From contig JAPPMC010000001.1 of NCBI GenBank assembly GCA_028819235.1, positions 62,001 through 126,000 of the forward strand: DNA of 64,000 nucleotides, in the 5' to 3' direction. Source of the stretch: Bryobacterales bacterium. GTDB lineage: Bacteria > Acidobacteriota > Terriglobia > Bryobacterales > UBA6623. Both the position numbers and the translations under genes were made by a program. Positions 26,709 through 33,656 of the stretch are shown here, piece after piece (position 1 is the first letter of the stretch; the number at the start of each line of letters is the position of its first letter). The notes beneath the pieces were generated by a model. The model was not told the origin of the DNA. It made no database searches and was given only the letters and a program-made list of their open reading frames with translations.

Positions 26709-27968
26709 GTGGCCTCCCGTCCGATTCCAAACGTCCGCTGGCGCATCGCTGCTCTGTTGTTCTGCGCCACCGTGATCAACTACATCGACCGTCAAACCCT
26801 GTCCGTGCTGGCCGCGCAGATCACGGAGGAGCTGGGCATCTCGGACATCGAGTATGCCCAGATCGTGCAGGCTTTCCTGATCTGTTACGCCGGGATGTAC
26901 ATTGTCTGGGGGCGGATCATCGACCGCTGGGGAACAAGGGCGGCCTTGGCCCTGTCGATGGTCTGGTGGTCCCTCGCGAACGCCGGCCACGCGCTCGCAA
27001 GGGGCGCCGTGGGCTTGGGCGTCTTTCGCGCCCTGCTCGGCTTGGGCGAGTCTGGGAACTTCCTAGCCGCTGAGAAGGCAATCTCCGAGTGGTTCCCGCC
27101 GAGGGAGCGCGGATTCGCCAACGGAATCGTCAATGCTGCGGCGTCGACCGGAGCAATCTTGGCTCCGCCGCTGATCGTCCTGATCTTCACGCAGTGGGGC
27201 TGGCGCGCGGCCTTCGTCGTGACTGGGGCGACGGGATTCGTATGGCTCGTGTATTGGCTTCGCTGGTACTGGGTTCCGGCGAGGCACCCGCGCGTGACGG
27301 CCGAAGAGCGATCACTGATCGAAAACGCGCCGGGCAGCCCGCACCGCCGTTCCGTGCGCTGGATCGAACTGTTCCAGGTGCGGCAGACATGGGCGCTGTT
27401 CTTGGCCCGCGTCTTGGCGGATCCCGTGTGGTGGTTCTACCTTTTCTGGCTGCCCAAATACCTCAGCGACGAGCGCGGATTCAGCATCGTGGCGATCGGT
27501 CTCACCTCTTGGGTCCCGTTCCTTACTGCGGATCTAGGTGCCATCGCCGGAGGCTGGTTCTCCGGGCGATTGATCAGCCGAGGGATGGCGCCGCTCAAGG
27601 CGCGAAAGTGGGTGATGCTCCCGGCGGCGGCGGCGATGCCGCTCAGCTTGATCGTGCCTTCCAGTGATTCCGCCGTAGTGGCCGTTGCGGCGATCTGCGG
27701 AGTCACCTTCGCGCACATGGCCTGGAAGACTAACCTCATGACCATGACGAATGATGTCTACCCGACGGCGGTCGTAGGTTCGGCGGCCGGCATTGTCGGT
27801 TTGGGCAGTTCTCTGGGAGGTGTCATCTTCACCGGATTCACCGGCTATGTCGTCGAGAGCTACTCATACGACGCGATCTTCTACGTCATGGCATTCCTGC
27901 ACCCGATTGCCCTTTGCGTGCTTCATATGTTGGCGAGGGCCAGCTTGGGCGAGAACGGGCGCAAGTGA
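26709..27968 (+). CDS. MFS transporter, anion:cation symporter family (hexuronate/aldonate type)
   Basis: 419 residues with twelve predicted membrane segments. Landmarks of the ACS family are CATVINYIDRQTLSVLAAQI in helix 1, GRIIDRWGTRAALALS in loop 2-3, LGLGESGNFLAAEKAISEWFPPRERGFANGIVNAAASTGAILAP-type sequence in helices 4-5, and SLGGVIFTGFTGYVVE in helix 11. ExuT/DgoT-like members import hexuronates or galactonate with protons. It starts with GTG only three bases after the stop of the enolase-superfamily gene and is followed by a DapA-like lyase and a second dehydratase, a complete uptake and breakdown set for a sugar acid. The precise substrate is not readable. Confidence 0.93.
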   Translation: MASRPIPNVRWRIAALLFCATVINYIDRQTLSVLAAQITEELGISDIEYAQIVQAFLICYAGMYIVWGRIIDRWGTRAALALSMVWWSLANAGHALARGAVGLGVFRALLGLGESGNFLAAEKAISEWFPPRERGFANGIVNAAASTGAILAPPLIVLIFTQWGWRAAFVVTGATGFVWLVYWLRWYWVPARHPRVTAEERSLIENAPGSPHRRSVRWIELFQVRQTWALFLARVLADPVWWFYLFWLPKYLSDERGFSIVAIGLTSWVPFLTADLGAIAGGWFSGRLISRGMAPLKARKWVMLPAAAAMPLSLIVPSSDSAVVAVAAICGVTFAHMAWKTNLMTMTNDVYPTAVVGSAAGIVGLGSSLGGVIFTGFTGYVVESYSYDAIFYVMAFLHPIALCVLHMLARASLGENGRK

Positions 27969-28226
27969 GTCCGGGCTTGAGCGGGGTCGCGGGCTCAAAC
28001 CACGGGCCAAGCGGTGTCGGTGGAATTCGGACTAGCAGTCGCCGTCCATTCGCCGTTCGCGGCCTTCGCGCACCGTTCGGAGGCGTCGTCACCGAGTGGT
28101 TCAGTGCAACGCTTCGGGAAACGGAGCGAGCCTGCTGCCGCCGTTTCCGGTGCAGTTTGTACACAGCGGTCAAGCGGTCAGGCGCTTCCTCCATTGCGGG
28201 GGGACGGCCCATCGGGGGGTAGAGAA

Positions 28227-29144
28227 ATGGCACACGCGAAGCGTTTCGGAGGGGTCATCCCTATCCTTGTCACTCCGTTCACCGATTCCGGGCAGGTCGA
28301 CATGAGTGGACAGCTTCGGGTGATCGACCACCTGTGGGCGAATGGTGCAACGAACGGTTTCGGAGTCTTCGGGAACGCCGGTGAGGGCTATACCTTGCTG
28401 CCCGAGGAACGCCGGTCACTGCTCGACGCAACCGTCCGCCGCGTGGATGGCCGCGCACCGGTGATTGTGGGAGTAGGAGCGACCGGCACGCGCGCGGCCG
28501 TCGAGTCCTGCCGCGTGGCCGAGGGGCAGGGCGCTGACGGGCTGATGGTTCTGCCCCCGTACTACCTCCGGCCGGATGGGGATGGGCTGATGTTCTTCTA
28601 CGGGAAGATCAGCGACGCTGTGTCCATTCCGATCATGGTGCAGGATGCGCCGATGCTATCGGGTGTGCCCATGCCTCCTGCTCTGCTGGCCCGGCTTGGG
28701 AAAGAGGTTGAGAACGTCCAATACGTCAAGGTAGAGGCGCCGCCAACCGCGCCGAAGATCAGCGCGGTTGTCGAGGCTGCCGGCGACAGCCTGACTCTCT
28801 TCGGAGGGCTGAACGGCCAGTTCATGATTGAGGAATGGGAACGCGGCGCGGTGGGCACGATGCCGGCGAGCGACATGACTTGGGTCTTCTGCTCGATCTG
28901 GAGGGCTTTGGAGTCGGGCAGTCTCGAGTCGGCGTGGAATACGTTCCAACGAGCGCTCCCGTTGATTCGATTCGAGTTGCAGCCGGGGCTTGGCGTCTCG
29001 GCGGTGAAGCAGAATCTCGTCCACTTCGGCGTACTCGACTGCGCAGCCGTCCGGCATCCGACACGCGAGCTTGACGCGGCTGGACTGCGCGAGCTGAAGG
29101 CGCTGCGGAGCGTGGTCGGGCCGGTTTGGCGGTCATGCCCGTAG
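28227..29144 (+). CDS. Dihydrodipicolinate synthase/N-acetylneuraminate lyase family protein
   Basis: Class I aldolase-like enzyme of 305 residues in the DapA/KDG aldolase family. The Schiff-base lysine is Lys168 in QYVKVEAPP; FGVFGNAGEGYTLLPEER is the substrate carboxylate-binding turn (GxxGE), and LPPYYLRP the strand-4 block. The position that holds the catalytic tyrosine in true DHDPS (LYN-P) reads MVQDAPMLSG here, so lysine biosynthesis is unlikely and a sugar-acid aldolase or dehydratase role fits the context. The ATG at 28227 is preferred because of GGGGGTAGAGAA just before it; the frame is open further upstream without conservation. Its end overlaps the start of the next gene by 10 bases. 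Confidence 0.9.
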   Translation: MAHAKRFGGVIPILVTPFTDSGQVDMSGQLRVIDHLWANGATNGFGVFGNAGEGYTLLPEERRSLLDATVRRVDGRAPVIVGVGATGTRAAVESCRVAEGQGADGLMVLPPYYLRPDGDGLMFFYGKISDAVSIPIMVQDAPMLSGVPMPPALLARLGKEVENVQYVKVEAPPTAPKISAVVEAAGDSLTLFGGLNGQFMIEEWERGAVGTMPASDMTWVFCSIWRALESGSLESAWNTFQRALPLIRFELQPGLGVSAVKQNLVHFGVLDCAAVRHPTRELDAAGLRELKALRSVVGPVWRSCP

Positions 29145-30373
29145 ATCGAATCGAGTCGATCGAATCCTTTGCCATCCGGCTGGCCCGAGACTGGGAGGCC
29201 GTCAGGGGCACGGCAGGGTCTCCGACCGAGCTGGTGTCCGGAGAGTTCGATTACCGCTGGTCGGAAACCAACCGTTCGCTGTACTCGGTGCACTTCGAGG
29301 CAGCCTTGGTCAAAGTCAGCCTGTCGTCGGGACTAGTCGGCTGGGGGGAGCCCCAAGCGCCCCTGGCCCCGGAAGTAGCCTGCAGCATCGTCGACCGACT
29401 CCTTCGGCCGGCCATCGAGGGGTGCCGGTTCGACGGCTCACCACGGACAGTCCGGGCTCTGCGCGATCGCATGTACGCATCGATGCGGGTCCGTGGCCAG
29501 ACGGGCGGGTTCATGCTCGACGCGATCGCCGGAGTAGACATCGCACTATGGGACCTGGCGGGGAGGATGGCCGGCAAGCCCGTTGGAGCCCTTCTCTCGA
29601 CTAGCGCCCCAAAGGCGCGCATCCCCTGCTATCTCTCCGGCTTGGCGGGCAGTTCATGGCAAGAGAGCCTCGAGCGAGCGAGACAAGCGTGGAACGCAGG
29701 ATTCCGGACGTTCAAGCTATTCCATAGCCGGACGGAGGCCGAGTTGTTCGAACTCGCCCAGAGACTGCGTGGCGAACTTGGACCGGATGCGGGGATTGCC
29801 GTAGACGCGTTGTGGCGCTTGGACCCCGAGACGGCCCACGAGTTTGGGAACAAGCTGGACGCTCTCGGATGCCTGTGGCTTGAGTGCCCTCTTCAGCCAG
29901 AGCTTTCCAAGGAGCATGCAGCCTTGGCTCGGCGGATCAAGACACCGATTGCCTTGGGCGAGAGCTATCGGTCGCGCTTCGAGATGGCACCTTTCTTGAC
30001 GAGCGGCTGCGTCGGTTGGCTGCAGCCGGACCTCGGGCGCTGGGGAATAACAGAGGCGGCCGAGCTAGTGCGAGAAGCAGGGGACCGGTACCAGGTCGTG
30101 CCGCACATCAGCATCGCAATGGGTCCCCAGATCGCAGCCGCGCTGCACTTGGCGGCAGCATTCGATGGCGTCAAGCTGGCGGAATACAACCCTACGGTCT
30201 TCGCGGTTTCCAACCAGTTCCTTGCCAAACCGATGCACCTAGACGGTAGGTCGTACAGGGTTCCTGACGGCCCCGGCTTAGGCATCGACGTGGATGAAGC
30301 GGCCGTCAGGGCTGTTACAGCGGGGGCTCACCTCGCCCAAGCGGGTATTGGGCAACCGGATGCGGCGCGCTAA
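29135..30373 (+). CDS. Second enolase-superfamily (mandelate racemase/MLE type) enzyme
   Basis: 412 residues. It contains LVKVSLSSGLVGWGE (capping domain), VDIALWDLAGRMAGKPVGALL, lysine strand FRTFKLFHSR, metal ligands in VDALWRLDPE, WLECPLQPE and LGESYRSRFEM, then WLQPDLGRWGITEA and the PHISIAMGPQIAAALHLAAA end strand. It differs strongly from the other enolase-superfamily enzyme of the same operon, with shorter 20s loop and FHSR in place of GLSK, so the two probably act on different intermediates or stereoisomers. ATG at 29135 overlaps the stop of the DapA-like gene (29142-29144); a TTG three codons upstream is possible. It is the last gene of the operon. Confidence 0.87.
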   Translation: MPVDRIESIESFAIRLARDWEAVRGTAGSPTELVSGEFDYRWSETNRSLYSVHFEAALVKVSLSSGLVGWGEPQAPLAPEVACSIVDRLLRPAIEGCRFDGSPRTVRALRDRMYASMRVRGQTGGFMLDAIAGVDIALWDLAGRMAGKPVGALLSTSAPKARIPCYLSGLAGSSWQESLERARQAWNAGFRTFKLFHSRTEAELFELAQRLRGELGPDAGIAVDALWRLDPETAHEFGNKLDALGCLWLECPLQPELSKEHAALARRIKTPIALGESYRSRFEMAPFLTSGCVGWLQPDLGRWGITEAAELVREAGDRYQVVPHISIAMGPQIAAALHLAAAFDGVKLAEYNPTVFAVSNQFLAKPMHLDGRSYRVPDGPGLGIDVDEAAVRAVTAGAHLAQAGIGQPDAAR

Positions 30374-30538
30374 GCCCGCGAGGCCTGTCAGTGCGCATTC
30401 CGCTGGGACCGCCGAGGTCTATCAGCGAAGGTCTTCCAGCCGGACACGGTCGTTGGACTCATCTCCGCTGGCTTCCGGAGTCGCCCCGGCGATACCTCCG
30501 CATATGTTGATCAGGTTGGTGGGCTTCCGCCGGAGAAC

Positions 30539-30760
30539 ATGGACGCGATGAACAGCCTGCCCGAACGGATCATGGAGTACACCGAGGCCAAGCCGGACGC
30601 CACGCCGATACAGGCGGACGACCTTCTGCCCTTCGGAGACCGGGCAGCGGTGGCTCGGGCGCAATCTCGCCTCGCCCGCTCGGACCGGCTCATGCGGATC
30701 TGGCGTGGCGTCTACATGCGCCCGTGCTCGGCAAGGCCGCCGCCGACTCCAGTCGGCTAA
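30539..30760 (+). pseudogene. DUF6088 (AbiEi-like antitoxin) N-terminal fragment
   Basis: A 73-codon frame whose first 60 residues fit the DUF6088/type IV TA AbiEi-like winged-helix start: SLPERIMEYTEAKPDATPIQADDLL, then FGDRAAVARAQSRLARSDRLMRIWRGVYMRP. Full family members continue for 130 or more residues after GVYxRP; here the frame ends after 13 unrelated residues. No partner nucleotidyltransferase (AbiEii-type) is found downstream. Probably a truncated relic in an accessory patch. A DNA-binding function of the fragment alone cannot be excluded. Confidence 0.6.
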
Positions 30761-31461
30761 CTGCCACTGTCCCGCTGGCGCACTGTGTGGACGGACCATT
30801 TCGCGGCGGCCTGCCGTAGCTGTGGGCACAGCACGGCGCAGATTCCGGCCGCGTCCACTGCGATTCTTCCTAGGGATGCCAGCAACCCTCGGCTGCTGCC
30901 CGTGGCGCTCCGACGCTGGCTCGTTTCCCTTGTTTCCGGAGCCCCTGCAGAGCGGGCAGCAACAAGCCGATGGAATGGGGCCAGCTCCGGGCGGATGTCG
31001 ACCCGCTCGGTGACGCCCTCAAGGGCGTCGAGGACTGCCGGAGATCCACGCCGTTGGTGGGCCTGCCCTTCTGTCCAAGGCTTTGCGCGAGTGCTGCCAC
31101 GGGAAACGCAAGACCGCGCTTGGCCGCGCTCAGCCATGGGCCCTGCCACTAGCGAAGCTGGGCCGACCGAGAATCCGGGGCAGCGATTGTTTGCCCATGC
31201 AAGGAACTGTGCCAGCGGGAGCGGCCCGACCGCTGCTGCCTGCGCCGGTCGCGCCGCCCGCGCATGAAGTGGAGCAATCGCAAGGCCGCCGATCCCCCGA
31301 CCGCAGCCTGAACGCACCCCGTCTTGACGCCAATCGCCAGCGCTTAAACGAATTCACTTCCATCCTCAAACGAACACCGTCGAATGCTCCCGGACCGAGT
31401 GTTTACACTCGCGCAATGGGATGGTCGCAGGTAGCCGCTCCGGCCGGCCTACGTCGAAGGC
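30761..31461. other. Intergenic stretch inside the accessory patch
   Basis: About 700 bases after the DUF6088 fragment. Several open frames exist on both strands, but they read as Arg/Ala/Gly-rich GC noise. No domain, repeat or insertion sequence was recognised; likely decayed DNA. Confidence 0.35.
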
Positions 31462-31507
31462 TTGCATCACGGGCCGTTTCGGCTCCTATAATTGCTGGAG
31501 GCGGGAG
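31462..31507 (+). promoter_or_regulatory. Promoter and ribosome binding site of the DUF4160-DUF2442 pair
   Basis: A perfect -10 TATAAT at 31487-31492 is preceded after 19 bases by TTGCAT (31462-31467). GGAG at 31497-31500 and GGGAG at 31503-31507 lie directly before the TTG at 31511. This layout supports the unusual TTG start and a very short leader. Confidence 0.5.
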
Positions 31508-31510
31508 CTG

Positions 31511-31771
31511 TTGCCGGAGATCAGCCGTTTTCTCGGAATCGTTATCGCGATGTACTACAACGATCACGGGCCGGCGCACTTCCATGCAAGGTACGGAGAC
31601 AGGGTGGTTCGAATCGCAATTGAGGACGGACGAGTTTTGTCAGGCGAGTTTCCGCGCAGGGCAAGAGGTCTCGTCCTGGAGTGGTTGGAATTGCACCGCG
31701 ATGAATTGCGGGCAGACTGGTTACTGGCCAAGCAAAGGAAGCCGCTCAAGAAGATCACGCCGCTGGAATAG
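31511..31771 (+). CDS. DUF4160 protein (putative toxin-antitoxin component)
   Basis: 86 residues in the full DUF4160 form: PEISRFLGIVIAMYYNDHGPAHFHARYGD with the conserved N-D-H-x-P-x-H-x-H cluster, then IAIEDGRVLSGEFPRRARGLVLEW and a C-terminal helix ending PLKKI. The family starts at MPEIS; here that methionine position is TTG, supported by the GGGAG ribosome binding site three bases upstream. It is followed after four bases by a DUF2442 gene, the usual partner, and such pairs are annotated as toxin-antitoxin-like modules without proven mechanism. No lesion is visible, unlike the other toxin-antitoxin relics in this window. Confidence 0.85.
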   Translation: MPEISRFLGIVIAMYYNDHGPAHFHARYGDRVVRIAIEDGRVLSGEFPRRARGLVLEWLELHRDELRADWLLAKQRKPLKKITPLE

Positions 31772-31775
31772 GGAG

Positions 31776-32045
31776 ATGACACCAAGACTCGCGCGGGCAG
31801 AGTATCTGCGGGACTACAAGATCCACGTGACGTTCGACGATGGCCTCCAGGGGATCATTGACTTGGAGGACGAACTGTGGGGAGAGGTGTTCGAGCCCTT
31901 AAAGAACACCGATGTCTTCCGGCGCTTTCGGGTGGACCGCGAACTGGACACCATTGTGTGGCCCACCGGTGCCGATCTGGCGCCTGAATTCCTCCGCGAA
32001 CGGGCGATTCTCAGTCCGCTCGCATACTGCACTGGCAGCTGTTGA
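31776..32045 (+). CDS. DUF2442 protein, partner of DUF4160
   Basis: 89 residues. The family core is ARAEYLRDYKIHVTFDDG, then IIDLEDELWGEVFEPLKN, FRRFRVDRELDTIVWPTGADLAPEFL. This is the classical DUF2442 pattern (L-x-V-x-F-D-G, then D-L-x-P-E-x-L) found as the second gene after DUF4160. The ATG at 31776 sits five bases after the DUF4160 stop, with GGGAG in the gap, so they form an operon. A role as antitoxin or DNA-binding partner is proposed for the family but not shown. Intact length and reading frame. Confidence 0.85.
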   Translation: MTPRLARAEYLRDYKIHVTFDDGLQGIIDLEDELWGEVFEPLKNTDVFRRFRVDRELDTIVWPTGADLAPEFLRERAILSPLAYCTGSC

Positions 32046-32632
32046 ACGGATGTCGCTCGCCAGCTGACGCGATTGGATCCCGGCGCACGCGGACAATTCC
32101 GGGAGTAGACTCAGAAGTTATAGAGAGCTGTCGAGTTCGAGCCGCACACTGCTGGTTCGGGAGGGGCTGCACCTCGCGGGCTGGCAAGAGGCCGTGCAGC
32201 TGCGGGTGCGCTGGGACAGCTACATGGTCGAGACCAGCGTGGAGTACTCCGCGGACCATCGGCCGGTGCGGGACGCGCTGGTGGGCATGGTGTGAGAAGC
32301 CGCCGTGCAGTGCGGCGCTGCCCGCGTGCCTGGCTGGAGGCTTGATGCGCACTGGAAGGGGAAGGTTGAGAAGCCGTTTCGTGTCCGATGAATGTCGAGA
32401 CTGGGCACGACAAGGGCTTTGTCGCGGGGCGAGAGGGACTCTACGGCAACAGCGCAAGTGGACGGGTAGCGGTGTCAATCAGCCAACCAAGTGGCGCAAG
32501 GGCCTGACTCATTGTCTGGCGTTGTCGCCGTCGCGGCGCTAGCGAGCACCCCCCGCTCCGCGTCAGGAAAGGTCGCGTGTGTAGAAGATCAGCGACAAGG
32601 CTGTAAGCGGTCCCGATTTCCCCCAGGCAAAT
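32046..32632. other. Intergenic stretch, no gene supported
   Basis: Nearly 590 bases between DUF2442 and the HipB-like gene, transcribed convergently. A short plus-strand reading around 32130-32296 (LLVREGLHLAGWQEAVQLRV) looks protein-like but has no start and no known family; it could be a decayed gene. Confidence 0.3.
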
Positions 32633-32932
32633 TCAATAGTTGGAGAGGCAGGTTAGCATTTGGGGCTGAATCGGCCCTTGGTAGCTGTGGCGCGGGAGGA
32701 TGACAACTTCCAGTCCAAGCAACCGCAGGCCGTGGATTGCCTTTCCGATCTCGGCTGTTTCCTTTCCTCTCTCGAGCTCGGACAGGAAGCGCATGCTGAG
32801 GTTGGCGAAACCAGAGAGCTTCTCCAAGGTCCAGCCCGCCTTCTTGCGATGGGAGCGCATGATCTGGCCAGGTTCGCGTGTCGACCGGACGAATCCGTAC
32901 TCCGGCAGATCGTTCCGTGCATCTGTGGGCAT
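32633..32932 (-). CDS. HipB-like XRE-family transcriptional regulator, orphan
   Basis: 99 residues. Helix-turn-helix of the Xre/HipB type: IMRSHRKKAGWTLEKLSGFANLSMRFLSELERGK, followed by GKAIHGLRLLGLEVVILPR, the dimerisation segment typical of HipB antitoxins. In HipBA systems a HipA kinase gene follows directly; none is present downstream here, so it is an orphan or a stand-alone regulator. Two palindromic sites (TTCCCGTACGGGAA and a 12/14 copy) lie just upstream of its start at 32932, the nearer one only seven bases away, which strongly suggests autorepression. Start chosen at ATG 32932 for the full conserved region. It lies 234 bases beyond the end of the nuclease-like gene and could regulate that operon. 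Confidence 0.82.
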   Translation of the reverse strand: MPTDARNDLPEYGFVRSTREPGQIMRSHRKKAGWTLEKLSGFANLSMRFLSELERGKETAEIGKAIHGLRLLGLEVVILPRHSYQGPIQPQMLTCLSNY

Positions 32933-32938
32933 CTGTTC

Positions 32939-33002
32939 TTATCGTACGGGAAATCTAGAGGCCATAGGCCACCCCAACCGGCGACCAATTCCCGTACGGG
33001 AA
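32939..33002 (-). promoter_or_regulatory. Pair of palindromic operator sites upstream of the XRE regulator
   Basis: A perfect 14-bp palindrome TTCCCGTACGGGAA lies at 32989-33002. A second copy, TTATCGTACGGGAA (12 of 14 identical), lies at 32939-32952; the centres are 50 bases apart, about five helical turns. The nearer copy would cover the ribosome binding region of the regulator gene. Presumed binding sites of the HipB-like protein. Confidence 0.6.
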
Positions 33003-33166
33003 CGGACGGGATTAGGCGCAGAACTCAACCGTCAGAACCTTTCTGGCCGAGAGCAGCACACTCTCAGCGACGTGCCATATGGCAGTAGTGGCCAGCGGCC
33101 CCGCTCAGTGTCAGTCGGAGATGGGGAGCCGGATGCGCCCGGTGGGCGACACACTCGGCCCCAAGA

Positions 33167-33656
33167 TCAGCCCTCACCCGGTTGATACTGATCAAGACCC
33201 AGTACTGGAGCAAGCTCTTCGCCGCAAAGGACTACCCGGACCGGCTCCTCGCGGCCTCTGAAGGCGACTCGCTCACGAAGCTCGCGCCGAGTTAACATCG
33301 AGAACTTGTTTAGCGCCGCAACAGGTCGGAATCTAGTCACTTGCCCGGTCGCCACATGTCGGTCCGACTCGTCTGCCCCCGCCTGCAGCTGCCTCACCAC
33401 CTCCTGCCGCCACTTCGTCTTGACCTCCACGGGGGCAGCCAAGAAAAGCGATTTCCCGTCGCCAGCGAACACCAAGTAGTCGCAGCGCACGGACTGCTCG
33501 TCCAACGGAGATCGGAGATCCTGGGAGGTCCAGATCAATCAGCAACTGCGGTTCAGGCAGGCCGACCAAGCTGATTTCGCAGGTGTCACGTCTCAACCTG
33601 TCAACAATGCACTCGCTGTCGAAGTCCCGACGGATTCGGTCGATTGGACCCGTCAC
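33167..33656 (-). pseudogene. Small PD-(D/E)XK-like nuclease partner of the OLD-like ATPase, disrupted by a 7-bp duplication
   Basis: Two overlapping frames form one protein. Frame one starts at ATG 33656 (MTGPIDRIRRDFDSECIVDRL, then EPQLLIDLDLPGSP). Frame two continues LDEQSVRCDYLVFAGDG, AAPVEVKTKW, VVRQLQAGA, TRFRPVAAL to the stop at 33167. Deleting one copy of the tandem GGAGATC at 33507-33520 joins them exactly into 160 residues. The repaired protein shows Asp57 in RCDYL and Glu75-x-Lys77 in PVEVK, an arrangement like PD-(D/E)XK nucleases. The start overlaps the stop of the upstream ATPase gene in ATGA (33653-33656), so the two are translationally coupled. As written the product is truncated after the duplication. 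Confidence 0.7.
33507..33520 (+). repeat. Perfect 7-bp tandem duplication causing a frameshift
   Basis: GGAGATC occurs twice in tandem inside the small nuclease-like gene. Seven extra bases shift the reading frame; removal of one unit restores an uninterrupted gene with a family-like junction (PGSPLDEQ). Fits replication slippage, a recent inactivation or a reversible switch. Confidence 0.85.
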
